A DNA stretch of 64,000 nt, from assembly GCA_005765155.1 (NCBI GenBank), contig VCCP01000008.1:620001-684000 (forward strand), in the 5' to 3' direction. Positions 62,801-64,000 of this stretch are shown here, in pieces. The notes under the pieces were generated by a model that saw nothing but the letters and a program-made list of their open reading frames with translations, did not search any database and was not told the origin of the DNA. Both the position numbers and the translations under genes were made by a program. How positions within the stretch are numbered: position 1 is the stretch's first letter; every line of letters begins with the position of its first letter. Source of the stretch: Zelopaecilomyces penicillatus (lineage: Eukaryota > Ascomycota > Sordariomycetes > Hypocreales > Pseudodiploosporaceae).

Positions 62801-64000
62801 TTGTAGGAATCATGTAGTTTGGTAGGGTCACCATAAGTTCTTTCATCATTTCCTCAAGGTGAGCCTTAAGTTCATGGCACATGGGTACGAATATGTCTTG
62901 GCCGTGTGGATCAGTGTCGGGGCCAGGGGTTTTGGTTGTATCAGTGAAACAGAGGTAGGCAACCAAGTTGGTACTTGCATCAGTCTTAAGGACGTCAACA
63001 GCAACCTGACGAACACCGTACAGAGTGTTGCGAATATGGTGCTCAATCTCACCCAACTCAACCCGAAGGCCACGAACTTTGACCTGGGTATCCTTTCGGC
63101 TAGAGTAGTATAGATTACCATCATGGCCATAGAATCCCAAGTCACCAGTTCTATAGAACCGGTTATAAGTTTGAGCTTCACGCTGAGGAGCCCACTCAGG
63201 GAGCCTAGATACTACAGCAACTGATGTCTTCCCAGCATCAGCGAGATACTCGCGGAGCAAGGGAGGACCTTGAACAACAATCTCTCCTAAACAACCTGTT
63301 GGGGCTAGCCGCTGTGGGTTATCAGCATCTACAACCCATACAAAGGCGCCGACAGACCTGCCAATTGTAAGAGGTGATTCTTTTGTTGAACTCCATTCAT
63401 GAAGAGTACTGAATACACAGGTCTCGGCAGGACCCCAAGCGTTGATGAATTTAGTTTTACCAAACCATGCATCAAGAACGTCTTGCGTAACGGATTCACC
63501 GATAAGAAGCAGAAGATCAAGGCCAGGAAACTTTTCTGGACGAAGGGTCTGGGCAAACGATGGCGTAAGAAAAGCCCAATTCACATTGAACTCGCGAACG
63601 AATATGTCCAGATTGTTAAGGCGTTGTTGATCAGAAGGTATACAAACACAGGCGCCGTGGATCAATGGGGCGATGATTTCGCCAACAGATACATCAAAGA
63701 CAAAAGATGAAAACTGAAGCATACGAACTGTGTGGTCTAGGCCTAATCGGCGGCTAATATCAGTCTGGCTAGTACAAACAGAGCCATGCTGCATTACTAT
63801 ACCCTTTGGAGTGCCTGTACTGCCAGAGGTAAATAGGACGTATGCGGCATCCGACGATGTTGTTTTAATATCACGTTTCCTACTGTTCAAGATACGCTTG
63901 CCTGCCAACATTTGATCAAGATCAGGACCAATTTCAAGAACAGAGTCGAATAACCTTTTGCATAAACTAGCATGACCAGGAGAGCAGAGCGCGATCTTTG
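44814..64000 (-). CDS. Peptaibiotic-type NRPS, last six modules plus reductase
   Basis: A 3'-partial view: the frame is open to the right edge (KIALCSPGHASLCKR just before the first internal Met at 63911), so the true start lies outside. At least 6395 codons without an intron. Domain order is A-T-(C-A-T)x5-R. Every A domain keeps the FTSGSTG core. Every T domain keeps GGDS for the phosphopantetheine arm. All five C domains keep HHAxxDG. No epimerase, methyltransferase or thioesterase occurs. The C-terminus is an NADPH-dependent thioester reductase (TGGTGYLG; YSQTK catalytic Tyr/Lys). This layout, the C-domain opening DAYPC..QEGLM and repeated DLGYLAGCF codes match peptaibol and lipoaminopeptide synthetases of Hypocreales. 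The product is inferred to be an Aib-containing linear peptide released as an aldehyde, alcohol or amine. The stop is TAG at 44814-44816. Confidence 0.95.
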   Translation of the reverse strand, partial: KIALCSPGHASLCKRLFDSVLEIGPDLDQMLAGKRILNSRKRDIKTTSSDAAYVLFTSGSTGTPKGIVMQHGSVCTSQTDISRRLGLDHTVRMLQFSSFVFDVSVGEIIAPLIHGACVCIPSDQQRLNNLDIFVREFNVNWAFLTPSFAQTLRPEKFPGLDLLLLIGESVTQDVLDAWFGKTKFINAWGPAETCVFSTLHEWSSTKESPLTIGRSVGAFVWVVDADNPQRLAPTGCLGEIVVQGPPLLREYLADAGKTSVAVVSRLPEWAPQREAQTYNRFYRTGDLGFYGHDGNLYYSSRKDTQVKVRGLRVELGEIEHHIRNTLYGVRQVAVDVLKTDASTNLVAYLCFTDTTKTPGPDTDPHGQDIFVPMCHELKAHLEEMMKELMVTLPNYMIPTIFIPCHYMPLISSAKLDRVKLRNTTASLVRNDLDEYTLDSSRDKQAPITSIEIRLQQLWAEILKLPADSIGRDDNFLRIGGDSLAAIRLVSMARELNINLTADDIFEDARLSTIAVKATEISREGDELPSLEPFSLLEESIREPTLYAAIRSGCSLKDSEVIKDAYPCSKLQEGLMSLSVKQPGSYIAKFLYRLPDHVNLTHFSAAWNQMVTLCDNLRTRILLLEDGNVVQVVTDQPMSLFSPSSTIDLTTAITCLHATKMTYGSPLCQYQVISTEDNETYLAWSIHHAIFDGWSMRSMLQILYDSYHGIENLQPVSYARFIEYTANIDSSEAEIYWRTQLQDLTKASFPPSVSSHLSATHVRIEETTIDLSSTSASHITHGTLLRAAWAIVLARYCDTDDLCFGTTISGRQAPLLGIAEIVGPTVATIPVRIRLDREQPISEFLDDVQRQASQMVSFEQFGLQNISKLGSDIKEACDFTSLLVIQPLQNITDQEESKDEILMPADSHLFGQSDTLQGFFSYPLIVQAQLFGDGAKLSLVYDTAVLTQGQMSALSHHFNQVVSQLVQNQANCLGEISVSGQWDVQKALDFNGDHPDLVQECLPDVIFATARRQPNSLAIAAWDRTFTYRELMHSVDNVAKYLIDSQRVSIGEIIHVCFEKSAWFVISILAINKAGAAWSPLDPAHPAQRHQQIVAQTGARMILTSPANAHKCIKLVGDVVQITAELDAKLSAQKHQSAGPSLPIVSPQDTAYILFTSGSTGVPKGVVIPHTAVSTSQTALGKRVGLSATDRVLQFSASVFDACIFEIMASLIIGACVCIPSWDMQMNALAMFINDWSVTAAMLTPTVARTLRPQDLPSLNILVLAGEAPSRMDLDIWFAKVRLLNGWGPTETTVVAAVHEWTAADESPLLIGRSVGGSCWIVDACDPTRLAPIGCIGEIVVQGPNLLSRYLHDRQKTEAAIVATLPQWAPQTESSLWNRFYLTGDLGCYDADGNIQYAGRKDTQVKVRGLRIELGEIEHHIQYNLKGVCQVAVDVLKSEAASVLVAFICFSDDTKLNYSDDLFLSLEGELHTAIVNLVSKLSVIIPRYMVPTAFIPCSYMPMLISSKLDRKTLKQCSASLPVKQMASYSLVHGIKEAPQTTMEARLQTIWADILNIPTDSIGRDDSFLQIGGDSVAAIRLISAARDEGIIITVGDIFDDPRLLSLAQKASSIDNKELLPQLIEPFSLIEPSLHNKLLHNDTQQQYYGFPDGNMIQDAYPCTGFQEGLMALTITQPGSYVAKYIYRLGSSVDISRFRVAWEQTVRLCSNLRTRIIIIDDISIQAIINEDIAWTPTSDIQDMELNLYMNSPHNFNMTYGSSLSRYALIRENEQIYFVWSLHHAIFDGWALRLIVGTFYSLYEGRTPGILQPYSRFIKYTMDLDYDLARQYWISNCEGARKAAFPPSKSQSGPKITKVIEREVHLPNISNTSITTATVLRSAWALVLAQYCSTDDVTFGTTISGRQATIKGLTDMAGPAVATVPVRVRLDRGQSIAEFLKDTQSNATDMVPYEQFGLQNIARLSSDAKEACDFSSLLVIQPIQALTYEICETDAVFIMDDSTETAQDYFTYPLVVQGHMYENSVKLILIYDARIIPEIRMQALSHHFDNVLQQLLSKGDMTLGNISVSGDWDLQRALEWNSETPMIVEACFHELVEQHARSSPRAIAIQAWDLELTYHELNASANRLSHHLVHTAGVKPHDLVPVCFEKSAWYFVSILAVNKAGAAWVPLDPSHPTKRLQQIVAQCKTNVALVSTENARLCSELVPTVIEVSAILDRNLHSGSDTSSFGAAVSVTPQHATYVLFTSGSTGNPKGLVMEHGSACTSQIAISKRLGLTAGIKMLQFAAFVFDLSIGEIIGPLINGATICVPSEHIRMNNLKGFIHDMDINWAYLTPSFIYTLKPEDVPSLQLLLLAGEVVPRDVLCTWFGKVRLVNGWGPAETCCFSTLHEWQSADESPLTIGKPVGGFCWIIDPDNQQKLAPIGTLGEVYIQGPTLLREYLAEPERTAASLVTSIPEWAPCRAHRYWNRFYKSGDLCSYNQDGTIEFSSRKDTQIKIRGLRVELGEIEHHILQNLPRVRQVAVDILTTQATPSLVAYICFNHETCLSTTSSEEMFLPLEGQIQTDICSLISLLNVSMPRYMVPSVFIPCKYMPILVSTKLDRNALKLHSAGLHHDKMALYSLISDIKQTPRAGLETHIQSLWAHILNMPAESIGRDDSFLQIGGDSIAAIRFISAARDEGISITVRDIFNDARLLAVAENATVINENIGDALLDKSFALLDQPTRDLILSQNIHQELGLPDEAAIEDAYPCTPFQEGLMALAVKQPGSYIASYIYRVSDSVDTERLKLALEKTATLSPILRTRIVMVRGISMQVIDKNYNVWQPSSNVQHLSLKSYLRSTNNLTMDYGSRLFHLALVRDNGTLYLAWTIHHAIFDGWAMRLMLTQFYEIYHRSTPIVSEPYARFVRYSLELDPIAAGNFWKAYLKGASKSSFPPTNRLSSSDPKSTKTFQQTINFPNRSRKSITKATIIRAAWAVVLARYSDSLDVSFGTTISGRQAPVAGITNMTGPAVATIPVRVRLPKNQPVSAFLEGIQRQASEMIPYEQFGLRNISKLSTDAKSVCDFSSLLVIQPAHVLAYNTNDTEAILISDDATEISHEYFSYPLVIQGHMYDDNISMFFFYDTKLISTPQIHALAQHFDTVLQQLVTGTDVQLGSLSAAGSWDIQQSLNWNSEQPETVNACFHQMFEDRAKLRPDALAICAWDIKLTYRELDSAANRLANYLVEKLDVKPHDMILVCFEKSAWYFVSILAINKAGGAWVPLDPSHPTQRKQQIISQTRATLALASTENAASMAEIVANVVEVSSKLDNNLHTGNYISNQGPVVNITSQHAIYVLFTSGSTGIPKGLVMEHGSVCTSQIAISKRLGLTHNVRMLQFATFVFDLSIGEIIGSLISGATLCVPSDESRLSNLQHYIKTTKVNWAYLTPSFVRTLNPETVPSLELLLLAGEAVSRDILQSWFGKLRLVNGWGPAETCCFSSLHEWKSIDESPLNIGRPVGASCWIVDPEDPQKLAPIGTLGEVVIQGPTILREYLADPEKTRSAIVSSLPDWAPRLNLNPHYQSRFYKSGDLCSYNFDGTIEFHSRKDTQVKIRGLRIELGEVEYHIQLALAGIRQIAVDVIRAENGTNLVAYFCFNEETRTSAAGDASGPFMPMDPSIQHQLTAVVGELGVLLPRYMIPTVFIPCKYMPSITSTKLDRNELRSRTAALSTLELSQYSLSDGQKRAPETEMEFALQGIWSKILHIPASEIGRDDNFFGLGGDSITAIHLVNMLREDGLSLAVKAIFDDPRLLALASKTDQLSHDEQSARDALPFELLDPSTRKAIHSQNLREQLDLDDDDSIQDAYPCTSLQSGLMALSIRQPGSYIAKYVYRISHSVDLPCFKKAWEATVSFCEPLRTRIILVNDAHIQVVLKQNVYWESNTSRNLSSINKATHAFEMTYNSPLSRYALVQDDKGDSHFFWTIHHAVHDGWSLGIVTNILSQVFNGLQPSAPKPFANFIRFTMSLDTDEASSYWTKQLEDAKKSSFPNTILNTAVSEHIARTLTTSIQFPTGGNTAVTKASILRAAWAIILGRHCNTDDVCFGATVSGRQAPVLGLGQMSGPAVATVPVRIRLDGSQSTPTFLEAIQSQAAEMVTYEQFGLQNISRLGADAKAACDFSSLLIIQPIQHLMGDSQGAIMEPTVLDVDAKDNYVQNYFSYPLVVQGHVYDDQVKLVLIYDSAVFAEAQLVALSHQFNHVVQQLLVEKATTLSDICVASSWDLDQLKTSNGKGPELVDNCIHVLIEQRAKLHPNLVAISAWDGELTYSQLEGATNRLAHHLVNNLHVNVGDIVHVSFEKSLWYVVAILAINKAGAAWAPLDSAHPFQRLQAIVKQTGAKLALSSTTNATLCAKLVKQVVEVCASLDLQLTKTKQWSQKKPLVDIKSSDIAYILFTSGSTGVPKSIVMEHGALCTSQIDISHRLGLNQSIRMLQFSSFVFDVSVGEIMAPLIHGACVCIPSEGQRLNSLKTFVHDFKINWAFLTPSFARTLRPENFPTLELLLLMGEAVTPDIFSAWFGKARLINAWGPAETCVFSTIHEWKSLNESPLIIGRSVGASVWVVDADNPQLLAPIGCVGEIVVHGPTIMREYLSDSVKTASTIVTSLPGWAPRSETPYYKRFYKTGDLGFYSHDGTLHYIGRKDTQVKIRGLRVELGEVEHQIRQTLKGVQQVAVDVRKSDNAVNLVAYVCFTDKTKTPGPSTDPEGRDIFSSLDDDLHSSLGTMTTKLQSTLPHYMIPSLFIPCNYMPLISSAKLDRVKLRAVTSGLGQQQLEEYSLNLAAHKTAPETDTEMKLQQIWAHILQIPCQSIGRDDDFLRIGGDSLGAIRIVSMACEVGLSLNVADIFEDGRLLAMASKAMQTVGEDEMLMPVAPFSLLDEAKQKQFSLGAHTFDSHLNENDIIEDAYPCTKFQEGLMALTVKQPGSYIAKYLYRLPAHVDVDRFRTAWEQTVVACSNLRTRIIHVDGVAIQVLIKDDVSWDSSCDTLQSTIELYQSMQMNYGARLCRYALVSNNGTTYFSWNVHHAVFDGLSIQVVLNVLFNVYNGNPIGATPPYSRFIKYTLELDQQATIDYWTAQLSQARPATFPATTEVSRNATRVFEHSIPYQNTNDSTITTATIVRSAWALVLARYCDSYDITFATTISGRQAPVPELMNMAGPVVATVPVRVRLDQQRSVPDFLQDMQTQAFEMVPYEQFGLQNISKVSADAKAACNFSSLLVIQPTQHLTSSETSDSILISAGHEKSSTDDMMQNYFSYPLVVQALIFEDKINLLLIHDSQILQQVQMEALAHHIDQVIGQLSAVGNKSLASISISSTYDVEQALNNNPNKPQIIDTCIHSLVEHQAAVNPNAPAIDAWDGQFTFSQLNRAANRLANFLVEQYEVQTDDLVHVCFEKSAWYFVAILAINKAGAAWVPLEPSHPEQRLRQIVRQTGATLALASPTNAALCSKILHHVVQVASGLDNMLVETFSSLEGPDLYVSPRTAAYVLFTSGSTGTPKGLIMEHGSVCTSQTAIAQRLGLTPDVRMLQFAAFVFDLSIGEIVGPMISGACICIPSDEIRLNGLAEFMEEKSVTWAYLTPSFVRTLEPSDIPSLELLLLAGEAVPRDLLDIWFGEVRLINGWGPAETCCFSTLHEWKFIEESPLNIGRPVGGFCWIVDPENPHRLAPTGTLGEVVIQGPTLLREYLADPVRTAAASVLELPEWAPFREEENWCRFYKSGDLCSYNADGTIQFASRKDTQVKIRGVRIELAEIEHRIMQSPEIKRIIVDVLKRPAGDAIAAFVLFHDMETSMNAGVTPKLLENTAHRRGYFSDLVARLSGEMPSYMIPEYFIPTDRMPHNVSGKLDRKLLISQTDVLNSEEIKSYSISQALPFRDCSTDLERWLRAQWSAILGLAEESISAVDNFYHIGGDSIHIVTLSKCIREKFNISLAQHILNSKRTTISSIAQYIQDAQAGSPKEDQFDIDLYAKICDITTKSWVQKPQDLIQRPLSSLPAQANIFLTGGTGYLGTEILRQIMGSSSVSRVAALVRAKSEEEGLERIKRTALITGWWKDGYETKIEIWLGDLAKPHFGLDSTQWSRLQGRSQSAANIEAFVHNGAVVNWHADYEKLAAANVDSVMTLAQSAMSSPAFPKLVFVSGGAPTDPREDLAAQATVLASSTGYSQTKFVAESVVNEIINKLPPAQNRLSTVKPGRIIGAADNAVANTDDFVWRIVAAAAEIHMYPTEPDHHWVTIGDVNAVAATVLDKIFSKHPVDAFTHIQTGLSTADFWTVVNSELDTPCVGVSWSDWIKHALESMNRVGSKHPLWPVQSFLGGLGSPDPTIAEANNEETCHRVREAVKSNMRYLSRIGFIRSSVRSPSGDSCEQTIRRYHQ
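44817..45960 (-). other. NRPS terminal reductase (R) domain
   Basis: An NAD-binding-4, short-chain-dehydrogenase-like domain. The dinucleotide-binding loop is FLTGGTGYLGTEILRQ, followed by VRAKSEEEGLERI. VHNGAVVNW and KLVFVSGG follow, then the catalytic pair in GYSQTKFVAE and the late family block VKPGRIIGA. It should cleave the peptidyl thioester with NADPH to an aldehyde, which may go on to an alcohol or, with an external transaminase, an amine. No thioesterase follows, and the protein ends about 15 residues after SPSGDSCEQ. Confidence 0.9.
46090..49225 (-). other. NRPS module 6 (terminal): C-A-T
   Basis: C motif HHAVFDG near 48836-48860, A core near 47443-47475 and T GGDS near 46199-46216. 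Specificity residues read D-L-G-Y-L-A-G-C-F again. The small C-terminal subdomain of A (IELAEIEHRI) and the T domain (FYHIGGDSIHIVTLS) differ from all other modules, probably because this carrier docks with the reductase instead of a C domain. Confidence 0.85.
49340..52510 (-). other. NRPS module 5: C-A-T
   Basis: C motif HHAVHDG near 52116-52140, A core near 50715-50747 and T GGDS near 49458-49476. Specificity residues read D-V-G-F-L-M-A-V-F, one change from module 1. Its A-T pair is far closer to module 1 than to its neighbours, including the shared peptides KTPGP and FLRIGGDSL. Confidence 0.85.
52640..55785 (-). other. NRPS module 4: C-A-T, Aib-like code
   Basis: C motif HHAIFDG near 55388-55408, A core near 53993-54025 and T GGDS near 52739-52757. 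Specificity residues are identical to module 3 (D-L-G-Y-L-A-G-C-F), predicting two consecutive Aib-type residues. The T domain reads FFGLGGDS rather than FLQIGGDS. Confidence 0.85.
55905..59050 (-). other. NRPS module 3: C-A-T, Aib-like code
   Basis: C motif HHAIFDG near 58648-58670, A core near 57262-57296 and T GGDS near 56012-56030. Specificity residues read D-L-G-Y-L-A-G-C-F, the code I recall for alpha-aminoisobutyrate in Trichoderma peptaibol synthetases. Alanine or isovaline would also fit. Confidence 0.85.
59170..62320 (-). other. NRPS module 2: C-A-T
   Basis: C motif HHAIFDG near 61922-61945, A core near 60515-60545 and T GGDS near 59280-59295. Specificity residues read D-A-F-M-V-A-G-V-V. 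Those suggest a bulky aliphatic residue such as Leu, Ile or Val, but the assignment is tentative. This A domain is the most divergent of the first five (PHTAVSTSQ instead of EHGSVCTSQ). Confidence 0.85.
62430..64000 (-). other. NRPS module 1: A (partial) and T
   Basis: The adenylation core FTSGSTG lies near 63815-63845 and the carrier-protein GGDS near 62555-62570. The N-terminal part of the A domain and any preceding C domain lie beyond the window. By alignment to the gramicidin A-domain the specificity residues read D-V-G-F-L-I-A-V-F. The substrate is not assigned; Asp235 is kept, so an alpha-amino acid is likely. Confidence 0.85.

Noticed and set aside
45153..63915. Many plus-strand open frames of 60-155 codons opposite the NRPS
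   Set aside because: They are antisense shadows of a long biased reading frame, show no domains, and overlap conserved NRPS motifs.
36310..64000. A siderophore cluster made of the SidF/SidL-like acyltransferase and the NRPS
   Set aside because: The NRPS has a reductase end, Aib-like codes and no SidC/SidD arrangement, and 6.9 kb with unrelated 2EXR and GH17 genes lies between them.
44814..64000. Beta-alanine as the residue of modules 1 and 5
   Set aside because: The family comparison to leucinostatin would suit module 5, but the key Asp at code position 1 is kept, which favours an alpha-amino acid. Left unassigned.
1..64000. tRNA genes, rRNA genes and CRISPR arrays
   Set aside because: I scanned by eye for the tRNA B-box and for evenly spaced direct repeats and saw no convincing candidate. 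A tRNAscan or Infernal run would be needed to exclude them.

Overview
The window is genomic DNA from a filamentous ascomycete, most likely a hypocrealean Sordariomycete. Genes carry short introns (about 50-95 nt) with GTAAGT/GTATGT donors and CTAAC/CTGAC-like branch sites. A Tc1/mariner element shows the C-to-T nonsense pattern of RIP. The right third is one giant intronless non-ribosomal peptide synthetase (NRPS) of the peptaibiotic type, a hallmark of Hypocreales. Organism identity is inferred from these features only.

Layout. 1-6.1 kb: no intact gene; a degenerate repeat and a broken reading frame at 2.7-3.6 kb. 6.1-9.8 kb (-): a six-exon fungal NOD-like receptor with lipase-like, NB-ARC and TPR parts. 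10.1-11.4 kb (-): a SAM-dependent O-methyltransferase whose N-terminus looks short, with a RIP-damaged Tc1/mariner element (11,622-13,128) about 200 bp upstream. 14.9-19.8 kb (-): a secreted beta-propeller protein with five WSC domains. 19.8-23.5 kb: a long gene-poor stretch. 23.5-24.9 kb (-): a hypothetical protein. 26.3 kb (+): a small hypothetical protein. 27.2-28.8 kb (-): the mitochondrial calcium uniporter pore subunit. 29.5-31.5 and 32.6-33.9 kb (both -): a cytochrome P450 and a sesquiterpene synthase, a probable minimal terpene cluster. 36.3-37.9 kb (-): a SidF/SidL-type hydroxyornithine acyltransferase. 39.5 kb (+): a 2EXR protein. 42.0-43.2 kb (+): a GPI-anchored GH17 glucanase. 44.8->64.0 kb (-): the NRPS, with its 5' part beyond the right edge.

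How the parts may work together. The visible NRPS is A-T-(C-A-T)x5-R, so it holds the last six modules and a reductase release domain. Modules 3, 4 and 6 share the specificity code DLGYLAGCF, which I associate with alpha-aminoisobutyrate (Aib) or alanine. Modules 1 and 5 share an almost identical, different code. The product is therefore probably an Aib-containing peptide released reductively (peptaibol or lipoaminopeptide class). Nothing in the 3' flank looks like a tailoring gene, so the rest of the cluster, if any, should lie to the right. The terpene synthase and P450 probably act in sequence on farnesyl diphosphate. The remaining genes look like housekeeping, cell-wall or self/non-self functions. 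Exon joins were worked out by hand from splice signals and reading phase; phases close in every gene model given.
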